A DNA stretch of 22,156 nucleotides from a bacterium (GCA_021817685.1 JAKAGD010000003.1:1-22156), one strand, 5' to 3'; positions 7,681 through 15,858 are shown, numbered from the stretch's first letter. The notes: generated by a model from the sequence alone, not told the origin. Made by a program: numbers and translations.

Positions 7681-8902
7681 ATTTTTGATAATAATTGCGA
7701 ACAAAATCTGCCCGATAGTCGTCAAAACGTCCATTCAATATCGCCTGGCGCGCGCCCTGCACGAGCTGGAGAATGAAACCGATATTGTGCATAGAACAAA
7801 TGACCGGGCCGAGCATTTCGCCGGAGCGGATGAGGTGCGCCACATACGCGCGCGTGAACGTTTCAGTGCCGGGGACGACGGTCTCCGGGTCAAGCGGCGT
7901 GAAGTCGTCTTTAAACTTCTCGCCCTTCAAGTGGATGATGCCGTGCTTCGTGTAGATAGAGCCGTGCCGGCCGATGCGGGTGGCGGCAACGCAATCAAAG
8001 AGGTCCATCCCGTTTGCGATGCCTTCCAGAATGTCGCCCGGCTCGCCGATGCCGAGGAAATGCCGCGGCAATTCCTCCGGCAATTCCCCTACCGCGGCCG
8101 CGAGCGCACTACGCATGTCTTCTTTACTGAACGAGCCGCCGATGCCGATGCCGTCAAACCCCATCGCGGCGATTTCGCGCGCGGATTCTCTGCGCAAATC
8201 CTCGTGCCGTCCGCCCTGCACGATGCCGAACAGCGCCTGCTTTTTATTCGCTTCAATATTCTGCCGATGCGCTTTGAGAGAACGCTCTGCCCAGCGGTGC
8301 GTGCGTTCCATCGCCTCTCGCTGATACTCGTACGGTTCGGTCGGCGACGTACACTCGTCAAAGGCGAAGAACATATCCGCGCCCAAGGCATGCTGGATTT
8401 CCACCGAGCGCTCCGGTGTGAAGCGGTGGAGCGAGCCGTCGTGATGCGAGGTGAACGAGACGCCTTCGTCGTCAATCACGGCGAGCTGGCCGTGCTGACT
8501 CGCCACGCTCTCGTCGTAGACCGCGAGCTGGTCTTCCTTCTCCGTCACCTCTCCTTTGGTGAATTTGGAAATAGTTTTGCCGAACGCGGCGCCGAGCGAG
8601 AACACCTGGAACCCGCCAGAATCAGTCATCGTGGGACCCGTCCAGCCCATGAATGTCCCGAGGCCGCCCGCGTCCTTCACGATTTTTTCTCCCGGCGCAA
8701 GATAGAGGTGGTACGTATTCGCGAGCACGACTTCAGCGCCGAGCGCCGTGAGTGCGCTCGGCAAAACGCCCTTCACATTCGCCTTCGTGCCCACCGGCAC
8801 GAAGGCGGGCGTGCGGATGACGCCGTGCGGCGTGTGCAATAGACCGGCGCGGCCGCCAGAGGCGGCCGCGGTCTTCTCTATGGTGAAGGAGATGGCGCCC
8901 AT
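7679..8902 (-). CDS. tgt: tRNA-guanine transglycosylase (Tgt) lacking the zinc-site cysteines
   Basis: Tgt exchanges guanine-34 of GUN-anticodon tRNAs for a queuosine precursor or queuine. The 407 residues keep the fold landmarks: general-base region TMTDSGGFQV (Asp94), FDEC (181-184), FGIVQGGRHEDL (225-236), HFLGIGEPGDI and nucleophile region MDLFDCVAATRIGRHG (Asp303). Aligned without gaps to the Zymomonas enzyme, the three zinc cysteines (318, 320, 323) fall on Thr341, Val343 and Thr346 in DPETVVPGTETFTRAY, while the zinc histidine is kept as His372. There is also an insertion of roughly 25 residues around 113-147. It lies 23 bp downstream of the FKBP gene and is probably cotranscribed. A weak TACAAC hexamer 6 nt before the ATG might add a start. 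The function call is firm for the family, less so for activity. Confidence 0.93.
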   Translation of the reverse strand: MGAISFTIEKTAAASGGRAGLLHTPHGVIRTPAFVPVGTKANVKGVLPSALTALGAEVVLANTYHLYLAPGEKIVKDAGGLGTFMGWTGPTMTDSGGFQVFSLGAAFGKTISKFTKGEVTEKEDQLAVYDESVASQHGQLAVIDDEGVSFTSHHDGSLHRFTPERSVEIQHALGADMFFAFDECTSPTEPYEYQREAMERTHRWAERSLKAHRQNIEANKKQALFGIVQGGRHEDLRRESAREIAAMGFDGIGIGGSFSKEDMRSALAAAVGELPEELPRHFLGIGEPGDILEGIANGMDLFDCVAATRIGRHGSIYTKHGIIHLKGEKFKDDFTPLDPETVVPGTETFTRAYVAHLIRSGEMLGPVICSMHNIGFILQLVQGARQAILNGRFDDYRADFVRNYYQK

Positions 8903-8925
8903 CGCCTAGTTGTATCCCATCGAGC

Positions 8926-9453
8926 TTATTTCTGCACCTTCAAGAGCTCAACTTGGAACACAAGATCGGAATTCGGCGGAATGCTCGGTGCCGGAGATTG
9001 GCTGCCGTATGCGAGCGCGGCCGGGATAAGGAGCGTGCGCTTGCCGCCCTCTTTCATGCCCGCGACGCCTTCATCCCAACCCTTGATGACCTGCCCCGCC
9101 CCGAGTTTGAAGGTGAATCCGCTCGTGCCGTGATTGGCGGACGCGTCAAAGACGGTTCCGTTCGTGAGCGAGCCGACATACTGCACAGTCACCGTATCGC
9201 CCGCGGCCGCGACGGCGCCCGTACCGACGACGTCGTCTTTCATCATAAGCTGCGTTATCGGTTTTGTTTCAGTAGGCATAGTGGTTGGTGCGGCTTGCGC
9301 GTTTTGGTTAGTGGTAGTAGCGAACTCAATATTCGCCGCCTCCTGCGGAGGCGTCGACGGCTGCCCGAAGGGCGAAAGTCCCGGGAGAACAAAGAACATA
9401 ATAACGACAACAAGCGCAAGCGCTGTGGCGATACCGGTCTGGGTTGGTTTCAT
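8926..9453 (-). CDS. Membrane-anchored FKBP-type peptidyl-prolyl isomerase
   Basis: This 175-residue protein has an N-terminal hydrophobic anchor (about residues 9-27, ALALVVVIMFFVLPGL), a Pro/Thr/Ala-rich linker (30-65) and an FKBP domain (about 67-175). The domain shows GDTVTVQYVGSLTNGTVFDAS, the active-site aromatic and hydrophobic positions in FKLGAGQVIKGWDEGVAGMKEGGKRTLLIP, and the ending PPNSDLVFQVELLKV. It probably catalyses proline isomerisation in proteins folding outside the membrane, which would suit a cell that exports many beta-rich surface proteins. A TATAAT hexamer 9 nt before the ATG predicts an almost leaderless transcript that continues into tgt. Confidence 0.92.
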   Translation of the reverse strand: MKPTQTGIATALALVVVIMFFVLPGLSPFGQPSTPPQEAANIEFATTTNQNAQAAPTTMPTETKPITQLMMKDDVVGTGAVAAAGDTVTVQYVGSLTNGTVFDASANHGTSGFTFKLGAGQVIKGWDEGVAGMKEGGKRTLLIPAALAYGSQSPAPSIPPNSDLVFQVELLKVQK

Positions 9454-9462
9454 ATGGCGATT

Positions 9463-9468
9463 ATTATA
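9463..9468 (-). promoter_or_regulatory. Consensus -10 TATAAT, 9 nt before the FKBP ATG
   Basis: A perfect TATAAT on the minus strand lies 9 nt before the ATG at 9453, leaving about 2 nt of leader. It falls in the 43-bp gap after the coiled-coil gene. No good -35 is visible. Confidence 0.6.
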
Positions 9469-9496
9469 CTCGACTTGGGCAGTATCATACCACGGG

Positions 9497-11170
9497 TCAT
9501 TTGGTCAATTTCTTGATAAGGTCCGCCAGCTTTTCGTACCACTCGCGGCGCGTGCCCTCGGGGAGAATGGTCACGTATTCCAGATCGTCGCCGTCCAGAC
9601 TGTCGCCGCGGGTCTCGATCATCACGCCGCCGCGCAGGCTGTCTTTCTTCGATCTCTTTTTCGCCTCTCCCGTTGCGCCCGCACGCCGCATTGCCCACGC
9701 ATGCTCCGGATCGATAGCGTCATCGGGGTTCGGGATGATCGGCTCGTCAATCGGCCCCGCTTCGCCTGCCGGCAAAGACGGTTCCGCGGGGTCCGCTTCT
9801 TCCGGCACGGGTGTTTCTCTGCTATACGGCAGTTCGATCCTTCCCTTTGCGGACTGGGACTGCAGAATGTCCTCCGCTTCCGGACTGCGATCAGTCCCCT
9901 CATGCGCCGGCTCCGCCGTCATCACGCGGTCCGCGGACTGTTCATCACTTTCTCCCGTCACCGCGAGTTGCTCCGCAAGGAACGCGTTAATCTCGCTTTC
10001 CGGTATCGCGCCGCCCGGCGGAATGTTTTTTGATTGAGTTTCAAAAAAGTCTTTGACTTTCTCGCGAACTGATTCCGGAACGGCATCAAACTCAAATGGC
10101 CCGTTGGCGTTGCGCCGATACCGTTCATACAGCTCGCCTTGCACCGCGCTTTGCTGTTCCTCAAGCGGCGACGGGGACCACTGAGCCTCCGGCGACTCTT
10201 CAACGGATTCCGCTTTTTCGTCAATCGGTTTGTTCCGCGCTGTGAAGAAACCGGTGTCCGGTTTCTTCACGGAAGCCGGAGTTCCCGTTTCCAGTGCTCG
10301 TAATTTCTTCTCCAACGCAAGAACTTCTTTTTCAAGCTCGTCGTGATTGCGGCGATGATCGGCCGGACTCGCCGCTTCCCTCTCAAGCACTGCGAGTCGT
10401 TCGCGTATCTCCCGTGCGCGGCCGGTCTTGGCCTCTCCTTTTGGGCCGGCGGCCTTCGCCGCTTCGAGCGCCCGGAGCGCGCCCTCGCGCATTAAAATGT
10501 CCTTTTCTATGTCTTTTCTCGCTCCGGGCTTTGCCGCCTCTGCTTCAAGCGCCTGTACCTCCGCGCGCAGACGCTGGATATCATCAGGCTGTTCCGCGGT
10601 TTCCGCCGTGGATGCAGCCGGGGCAGTTTCCGCCGGGCTCTGGCTTATTGCGTTCGCAGCCGCCGGCGCCTCCTCCTGTACGTGCCTTATCTCAGACATG
10701 CCGCTGGCATCGACGCTCGGCACGGAATGCGAGTTGAAGGAGGTCTCACCGGATGAAGGGTCCGCGACAACTTTCGCGGATGCAGCAGGCTTTGCCGGTT
10801 TTGCCCTCGGCTTTCGCGTCTTTTTCGCTTTCCTTTTCTCTTCTTCGGCGCGCAGCGCTGCTACATATTCAACGCGAGTCTTCGGATTCTTCATTCTCCG
10901 CCACCGACCCTCGACGTCTGGAGGTATCTTGTCGCCATAAATTGCCTTCAACTCCGCCAGCGTGTCAGGTGCTTCATTCTTTGCGGCTTCGCCAATAAAC
11001 TTCTTAAAATCGGCCACTATTTTGCTCTCGGGCTTGGAGCTCTCCGTCTCAGGAACAACAGGCGAAGGAGTCTCACCGGCTTTCGGTTTGCCCAGCGTCG
11101 CCTGTAGCTCCGCAAGGAGAGGGTCTGTTGTTCCTCTCTTGGCCGGCCGTTCTGCATTTCCTCTTGCCAT
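9497..11170 (-). CDS. Charged, largely disordered coiled-coil protein linked to the VirD4-like ATPase
   Basis: This 557-residue cytoplasmic-type protein has no signal peptide or membrane helix. It has a small ordered-looking N-terminal part (about 50-110), a Lys/Ala/Pro-rich stretch (111-135), predicted coiled coil with heptad-like Glu/Lys/Leu runs (about 195-310, including LRAEVQALEAEAAK and LEKEVLALEKKLRALE), a short ordered segment (about 345-405), an acidic disordered region and a C-terminal patch (about 515-557, DDLEYVTILPEGTRREWYEKLADLIKKL). I recognise no family. Its ATG lies 3 bp after the stop of the VirD4-like ATPase, so the two are almost certainly translated from one mRNA. A role as adaptor, cargo receptor or scaffold for that ATPase is inferred from this coupling. 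Confidence 0.8.
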   Translation of the reverse strand: MARGNAERPAKRGTTDPLLAELQATLGKPKAGETPSPVVPETESSKPESKIVADFKKFIGEAAKNEAPDTLAELKAIYGDKIPPDVEGRWRRMKNPKTRVEYVAALRAEEEKRKAKKTRKPRAKPAKPAASAKVVADPSSGETSFNSHSVPSVDASGMSEIRHVQEEAPAAANAISQSPAETAPAASTAETAEQPDDIQRLRAEVQALEAEAAKPGARKDIEKDILMREGALRALEAAKAAGPKGEAKTGRAREIRERLAVLEREAASPADHRRNHDELEKEVLALEKKLRALETGTPASVKKPDTGFFTARNKPIDEKAESVEESPEAQWSPSPLEEQQSAVQGELYERYRRNANGPFEFDAVPESVREKVKDFFETQSKNIPPGGAIPESEINAFLAEQLAVTGESDEQSADRVMTAEPAHEGTDRSPEAEDILQSQSAKGRIELPYSRETPVPEEADPAEPSLPAGEAGPIDEPIIPNPDDAIDPEHAWAMRRAGATGEAKKRSKKDSLRGGVMIETRGDSLDGDDLEYVTILPEGTRREWYEKLADLIKKLTK

Positions 11171-11173
11171 GGA

Positions 11174-13945
11174 TTATCGCGAGAGATATCGCTCCCGTAT
11201 CATATTCTCAACGGTAGCACGGTCCCGGCCGTAGGTGAGCGAGGAGAGGTGGATGAGGTCGTCCGTCTGCGCGTGGTTCAAGGGCGGCAGGTCCGGCGTT
11301 TTGAGATCGAACGGCTTCTGCGGCACGCCCGCGACGAGCAGCTTCACATAGGCATTGCGGTTCTCTATGTTCACAAAGTCGAGCGCTTCGAACACCGGCG
11401 CGAATTGCTTGGCGAAGAATTCCGCGTCCTCCTCGCCCACGCGGAAGACCGCCGTGTTGCCCACGTTGCCGAATACCGCATCGCGCGTCTTCTCTTCTAT
11501 CTGGCTCAAGAACTGGTGAGCCACGGTGAGCGCCAGTTTGTATTTGCGCGCCTCCGAAAGGATGCCGGGGATGGAATCGGTGGTCACGTTCTGGAACTCG
11601 TCTATATACAGGTAGAACGGCGGATACGGCGCGCGCGGATTATCGGCGCGCGAGAGCGCCGCCATGAAGAGCTTGCCCACAATGATGAGGCCGAGCAGGT
11701 TCGCGTTCTTCTCGCCGAGCCGGCCCTTGGAGAGATTGATGAGCAGGATCTTCTTATTGTCCATGACCTCGCGGAACTTGAACGAGGATTCCTGCTGGCC
11801 GACGATGGGGCGGATGAAATCGTTTGCGGTGAAATCATCGAATTTGTTCGTGATGTACGGCACGATGTTCTCCAAGGACGCTTCCCCGCCGGCCTTCGTG
11901 GCTATCTCGTTCCAGAACTGATTCACGATGGGGTTCAGGCTCTTTGAAAGCTTCTCGCGGCGGAACTCGCTGTTGGAGAGCACGCGCGCAATGTCCAGAA
12001 TGGTGGAGCCGCTCGCGGGATCTTCCATCACGAGCTGGGTCGCATTGCGGAAGTACTGTTCGAACGCGGGGCCCATGCTCTCCGGCACGTCGCCGTAGAG
12101 CCGTTTGAATATCATGAGAAGTTCGTTCACGATGAAGGTCTTCTGTTCGGGGCGCGAGAGGTCGTACTCCAGGAAGTTGAGGGCGAACGGGCGCGAGAGG
12201 TCGGCGGGATCGAAATAGATGACGTCTTTATAGCGTTCGGGCGGTACTGCCGCGAGCACGTCCAAGATGTCGGAGCCGTGCGGATCGATGAAGCAGCAGC
12301 CCTCGCCCCTCTGTATGTCCTGTATGATCATCGACTTCATGAGCCCGGTCTTGCCGGTGCCGGTCTGGCCGATGATGTAGAGATGGCGCAAACGGTCCTC
12401 GGGTTCCAGGTACACGCGCGTCTCAGCTCCGCGGAACGAATTGATGCCGAGCAGAGCGCCCGTTTGCGGGAGCGTGGCGGGCGCGGGTGCGTGCGTGAAG
12501 CGCGCCTGCTTCAGATGCGGCGAGCTCTCAATGCCCATGGGCGGGAAATGGTACATCGTCGTGAGCTCCCGCAGGGAAAGCGGGAGCGCGGCGGCGTCCG
12601 GCAGGCGGAATGAGAAATTGTCGAATGCCTCTTGCGCGTGATGCCCCGCCGCGCGGATGAACTGCAATTGGTTCCCCTGCGTGTTCGCAAACTGATTGAA
12701 CGCCGCCTCCAGGTCGCCGAGCACTTGCTCCGCCGTGTTCTCGTTGCGCGACGATACGGCGAGCCGTATCGTCGCGCCAACGATGGGCGCCGCTATCTTC
12801 TTCTCTACCTGTTCGATGTACGCCTTGTTCGCTTCTATCTGGCGCGTCTCCGCCTCTTTCGCTTTCTCCACGTCCTTCGGCTTGCTCCCGAAGAGCGTCT
12901 TTCCGAAGTCGCGGACGATGGCACCGAGTTCGGTCTCCGGCGTGCTGAACGCCGACGCGCGCTTCTCGCCCTTGCGGAGCGCTTGGAGGATCTTGCGGTA
13001 ATGCTTCACGTGCCGGTCGCCGCGCGGCTCCACGATTATCTGGAGCGCGGCGCCCTCGCCCTCGTGTTCTATCTTTGCGAACGCATTGACGATCGCATTG
13101 ATGGGGTCGTAATCAAAATCGGTGTAGTCCTTCAAGGGCAGGACCGGATTGTCGGTGAAGCGCGCCGTGGAAGCGAGCGACACGCCTTCGTGAGCGAAGA
13201 TGTTGTAATCGTACGGCTGGGGCACCAGATGCGCGTCGGGGAATATCGCGAGGAGCTGTTTCTCGAACAGATTGCGCTTGCTGTTCGGGACCGCCGCGTA
13301 GAACTGGAGCTCGGGACTGTCCGCAGGCACGGCGAGCTCGAGCGCAAAATAGCGGGACTCGCCGGTTGACGCATCGTCCACGGAAAGAAGCCCCGCGTAG
13401 AACTGCTCCATCGCGGAAATGAGTTCCTTGAGCGTTTTTGCCCGCGCGTTCGGTTCCGCCGATTTGGGCCCCGGGAGCGCTATCTCGTAGAGCGTCATAT
13501 GGAGCGCCTGGAAGCGCGGCGCTTTCTCATCAAGCCCGGGCGCCGTAATGCCTGCGGCGATGTAGCGCACGAGGTAACGGTGGAAGTCGTCCGAGATGTG
13601 CGGGTCGTGGAGCTTCTCAAGCACGTGGAGCGCGTTCTTAACGCCCTTCTCCTCCATCGTCTTGCGCAGACTGTCTATGGCGCCCGCGCCGCCGCCGAGA
13701 TTGAGCTCGGCGAGTATCGCCGCCGCTTCGGTCTCCCTGGTCGCTTCGCTCACGCGATACCCTTCCGCGAGCCGCTCTTGCGGCGCGGCCTGATGTTCGC
13801 GTATCTGTTCGGAAACGATGTACGCGCGATCCGTCTCGTCGGGCGAAACTCCGCGCGCCGCAACTTCCGCTTCCTTGTGCGCAACGCGTTCGCGCAGGTA
13901 TGCGAGCTCCTCTTCGGGCGTGGACAACTTTGGTGCCGATTCCAT
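11174..13945 (-). CDS. VirD4/TraG-like type IV secretion coupling-type ATPase
   Basis: This 923-residue protein has a long N-terminal region (about 1-490) unlike classical coupling proteins, containing charged helices around 350-385. A P-loop ATPase domain follows: YIIGQTGTGKT Walker A (523-533), CFIDPHGSD (551-559), ILLINLSKGRLGEKN (733-747), Walker B LYIDEFQN (779-786) and a TraG/TraM-recognition-like segment (LALTVAHQFLSQI, NVGNTAVFRVGEEDAEFFAKQF). The ATPase family pumps DNA or protein in type IV secretion and conjugation. No transmembrane helix is evident at the N-terminus, and no other secretion genes are nearby, so it is probably a chromosomal CPR-type motor whose substrate is unknown. 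The ATG at 13945 lies 7 nt after a TATACT hexamer that is shared, on opposite strands, with the DedA promoter. Confidence 0.9.
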   Translation of the reverse strand: MESAPKLSTPEEELAYLRERVAHKEAEVAARGVSPDETDRAYIVSEQIREHQAAPQERLAEGYRVSEATRETEAAAILAELNLGGGAGAIDSLRKTMEEKGVKNALHVLEKLHDPHISDDFHRYLVRYIAAGITAPGLDEKAPRFQALHMTLYEIALPGPKSAEPNARAKTLKELISAMEQFYAGLLSVDDASTGESRYFALELAVPADSPELQFYAAVPNSKRNLFEKQLLAIFPDAHLVPQPYDYNIFAHEGVSLASTARFTDNPVLPLKDYTDFDYDPINAIVNAFAKIEHEGEGAALQIIVEPRGDRHVKHYRKILQALRKGEKRASAFSTPETELGAIVRDFGKTLFGSKPKDVEKAKEAETRQIEANKAYIEQVEKKIAAPIVGATIRLAVSSRNENTAEQVLGDLEAAFNQFANTQGNQLQFIRAAGHHAQEAFDNFSFRLPDAAALPLSLRELTTMYHFPPMGIESSPHLKQARFTHAPAPATLPQTGALLGINSFRGAETRVYLEPEDRLRHLYIIGQTGTGKTGLMKSMIIQDIQRGEGCCFIDPHGSDILDVLAAVPPERYKDVIYFDPADLSRPFALNFLEYDLSRPEQKTFIVNELLMIFKRLYGDVPESMGPAFEQYFRNATQLVMEDPASGSTILDIARVLSNSEFRREKLSKSLNPIVNQFWNEIATKAGGEASLENIVPYITNKFDDFTANDFIRPIVGQQESSFKFREVMDNKKILLINLSKGRLGEKNANLLGLIIVGKLFMAALSRADNPRAPYPPFYLYIDEFQNVTTDSIPGILSEARKYKLALTVAHQFLSQIEEKTRDAVFGNVGNTAVFRVGEEDAEFFAKQFAPVFEALDFVNIENRNAYVKLLVAGVPQKPFDLKTPDLPPLNHAQTDDLIHLSSLTYGRDRATVENMIRERYLSR

Positions 13946-13952
13946 TTCATAC

Positions 13953-13960
13953 AGTATACT
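13953..13960. promoter_or_regulatory. Palindromic AGTATACT: overlapping divergent -10 elements for the ATPase and DedA
   Basis: AGTATACT is its own reverse complement. The plus-strand TATACT (13955-13960) ends 8 nt before the DedA ATG at 13969; the minus-strand TATACT (13953-13958) ends 7 nt before the ATPase ATG at 13945. The start codons are separated by only 23 bp, so both messages should begin at or within 1-2 nt of their ATG, and RNA polymerase could serve only one direction at a time. Confidence 0.6.
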
Positions 13961-13968
13961 GCACCCGA

Positions 13969-14586
13969 ATGCTCAACTTTCTTCTCGCGTGTATACATCT
14001 CGATCCCATCGCCATCATCAAGGCGGGCAGTTACCTCGGGGTCGCTTTCCTTATATTCGCCGAGAGCGGACTCTTCTTCGGCATCTTCCTACCGGGCGAT
14101 TCGCTTCTTTTTGCGGCGGGGCTGTTCGCGGCGAGCGGATTCTTCGTCGCGGGCCCTTTGATAATGATCGTCGTGGCCGCTGCCATATTCGGCGACTCGG
14201 TCGGCTATTGGTTCGGCGCAGAGGTCGGCGACCATCTCTTTGAACGCAAAGATTCCCGCTTCTTCAAGCAGGAATACCTCAAACGCACCGAGCGGTTCTA
14301 CCAAAAATACGGAGGGCGGGCGGTCGTGCTTGCGCGCTTCGTCCCCATCGTGCGCACCATCGCGCCTATCCTCGCCGGCGTAAGCGGGATGAATTATCGG
14401 AAATTCCTCTCCTATAACATTATCGGCGGATTCCTCTGGGGCGCGGGCATGGTCTCGCTCGGCTATTTCCTCGGCTCGCTTATTCCGGACAGCGAGAAGT
14501 ACGTGCTCCCGCTCTCGCTCGTCATCGTCGTTCTCTCATTCCTCCCCATCCTCGCCAATCTTGCGCGCGGCAAGCGCGCGGTCTAA
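13969..14586 (+). CDS. DedA family (SNARE-associated/VTT) membrane protein
   Basis: This 205-residue integral membrane protein matches the DedA family, which includes undecaprenyl-phosphate and phospholipid translocases and proteins needed for envelope integrity. The signature is visible: FAESGLFFGIFLPGDSLLF (30-48, with the conserved acidic E32 and PGD), GDSVGYWFG (75-83) and GRAVVLARFVPIVRTIAPILAGVSGM (116-141, with the conserved arginines), then a C-terminal helix. An upstream in-frame ATG at 13900 lies inside the opposite gene and upstream of the predicted promoter, so the start at 13969 is preferred. It converges on the 69-residue gene with only 6 bp between stops. Confidence 0.92.
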   Translation: MLNFLLACIHLDPIAIIKAGSYLGVAFLIFAESGLFFGIFLPGDSLLFAAGLFAASGFFVAGPLIMIVVAAAIFGDSVGYWFGAEVGDHLFERKDSRFFKQEYLKRTERFYQKYGGRAVVLARFVPIVRTIAPILAGVSGMNYRKFLSYNIIGGFLWGAGMVSLGYFLGSLIPDSEKYVLPLSLVIVVLSFLPILANLARGKRAV

Positions 14587-14592
14587 AGAGTT

Positions 14593-14802
14593 CTATAAAC
14601 CGGCGCCGGTGAGCGTGGTGGTGTATGAGCTGATGAATTGCGGTATCGCGAACGCGAGGCCGATAAGCGGCAGCACGATGAGTGCAACGGTAACGACGCC
14701 CGTCCAGAAGAGGTATTTGCGCGTCGATTCGGCGGCTTGATAGGCCTTCTCCGCTTTTGCGTTTATCTCCTCAAGCTTGGCGAGCAGTTCGGGATCAATC
14801 AT
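14593..14802 (-). CDS. Small membrane protein with one or two helices
   Basis: This 69-residue protein has an amphipathic, coiled-coil-like N-terminus (MIDPELLAKLEEINAKAEKAYQ) and a hydrophobic stretch at about 31-55 that may form one long or two short helices. I recognise no family with certainty; similar short proteins are common in Patescibacteria. Its ATG overlaps the end of the holin-family gene by 8 bp, so translation is probably coupled and the two proteins may act together. Confidence 0.75.
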   Translation of the reverse strand: MIDPELLAKLEEINAKAEKAYQAAESTRKYLFWTGVVTVALIVLPLIGLAFAIPQFISSYTTTLTGAGL

Positions 14803-15130
14803 GGCTCCAGATATGAAAGATCCAGTTGATAACCATCAAGGTAAGGGCGAAGAGGAACGCGGTCCAGAATCCGGCGACTAGGAACCCGGGCACGATGACT
14901 GAAGCGAGCATGACGAGGAGCGCATCAATGACGAGCGAGAAGAGGCCGAGCGTGAGGATGGTGATGGGGAGCGTGAGGATGCTGATGATGGGGCGGATGA
15001 ACAGATTGAGCGCGCCGAGCACGACCGCGGCGATGAGCGCGGACACCGGCGTTACGGTAACGCCCGGTACGATATATGCGGCGATGAGGATGGAGAGCGT
15101 TGCAATGGCCCAATGGAAAAGCATTTTCAT
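14795..15130 (-). CDS. Phage-holin-family (holin 4 superfamily, YvlD-like) membrane protein
   Basis: This 111-residue protein has four hydrophobic segments (about 5-25, 30-48, 50-75 and 80-105). Its conserved pattern LNLFIRPIISILTLPITILTLGLFSLVIDALLVMLASVIVPGF is typical of the chromosomal phage_holin_4 group (YvlD type), which are small membrane proteins of uncertain function and not phage lysis proteins here. The start at 15130 lies 2 nt after the ZIP stop; longer upstream starts would overlap ZIP and are not favoured. It overlaps the next gene by 8 bp. Confidence 0.88.
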   Translation of the reverse strand: MKMLFHWAIATLSILIAAYIVPGVTVTPVSALIAAVVLGALNLFIRPIISILTLPITILTLGLFSLVIDALLVMLASVIVPGFLVAGFWTAFLFALTLMVINWIFHIWSHD

Positions 15131-15132
15131 AC

Positions 15133-15852
15133 TTAGAATGATACCAGACGCACGACCGTGTAGAGGACGAGCGCGCCGAGGAGCGTCATTACGGTCGTGA
15201 GCGCGCGCGGGTGGCGGTGATGGCTTTCGGGTATGAGGTCGCTCGCGGAGAGGTAGAGGAACGAGCCGACGAAGACGGCGAGCACGAGCCCGATAGCCGA
15301 TTCGGGAATTGCAAAGAAGAGCGTAGATGCGGCGCCGAGCAAGGGCGCCGCCGCGTCCACGAGAAGCCACTGGAATGCGCGGCGCCAATGCCCGCCGTTC
15401 TTCAGCACCAGATTCACGGTGTTGATGCCGTCGGAGAAGTCGTGCGTGAGCACGGCGGCGGTCACGACGACGCCGACCGCAGCGGAAGCCTGAAAGCCGA
15501 TGCCGATGGCGATGCCGTCCAGAAAGCTGTGCGCCGCGAGCGTGAATGCGCCGAAGAATCCGCGCGGGGCGTTCACCTCATCGTCTTCTTCATGCGTGTG
15601 GAGGAGAATGAGCCGATCGAGGATGAGGTAGCCGAAGAGCCCGGCCGCGATGAAAAGCGCGACCGTGGCGGCGCTGTAGTACGTGGTGCCGAGTTCGATG
15701 GCCTCCGGCAGGAGGTCAAAGAGCGCCACGCCGGCGACCGCGCCCGCGGAGAAGCCGAGGATGAGGTGGAGCTTATCGCGGAATTTAAGCGCAAAAGAAC
15801 CGCCGATAAAGGTGGCCGCCGAGGCGGCGAGTGCAACAAGTATGACGTTCAT
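15133..15852 (-). CDS. ZIP family divalent metal transporter
   Basis: ZIP proteins move zinc, iron or manganese into the cytoplasm. With the start at 15852 the protein has 239 residues and about eight hydrophobic segments. The two metal-site helices are clear: AAHSFLDGIAIGIG (106-119) and LTHDFSDGINTVNLVL (135-150); the loop LLHTHEEDDE (84-92) is the expected His/acidic cytoplasmic loop. GFSAGAVAGVALFDLLPEAIE (33-53) is also typical. An upstream ATG at 15873 would lie upstream of the TATCAT -10 hexamer and inside the hairpin, so MNVILVAL is preferred. It heads an operon with the holin-family and 69-residue genes. Confidence 0.92.
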   Translation of the reverse strand: MNVILVALAASAATFIGGSFALKFRDKLHLILGFSAGAVAGVALFDLLPEAIELGTTYYSAATVALFIAAGLFGYLILDRLILLHTHEEDDEVNAPRGFFGAFTLAAHSFLDGIAIGIGFQASAAVGVVVTAAVLTHDFSDGINTVNLVLKNGGHWRRAFQWLLVDAAAPLLGAASTLFFAIPESAIGLVLAVFVGSFLYLSASDLIPESHHRHPRALTTVMTLLGALVLYTVVRLVSF

Positions 15853-15858
15853 GACCCT

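Noticed and set aside
7685..8842. 385-codon open frame antisense to tgt
   Set aside because: Shadow of tgt, with an arginine-rich composition and no domain or ribosome-binding site.
8903..8915. TACAAC 6 nt before the tgt ATG as another leaderless promoter
   Set aside because: It lacks the conserved final T of a -10 hexamer, and tgt follows the FKBP gene by 23 bp, so readthrough explains its expression.
11249..13369. Several plus-strand open frames across the VirD4-like ATPase
   Set aside because: All are antisense to a gene with clear Walker motifs and show no motif of their own.
11174..13945. Conjugative element suggested by the VirD4-like ATPase
   Set aside because: No relaxase, mating-pair genes, integrase or attachment sites are nearby, and the neighbours are housekeeping genes.
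14795..15130. Prophage or lysis cassette suggested by the phage-holin family name
   Set aside because: No endolysin, integrase or structural gene is present; this family is mostly chromosomal and the gene is in an operon with a ZIP transporter.
14795..15388. Longer start for the holin-family gene inside ZIP
   Set aside because: The added residues are arginine/proline-rich shadow of ZIP; the conserved domain starts at MKMLFHWAIA.
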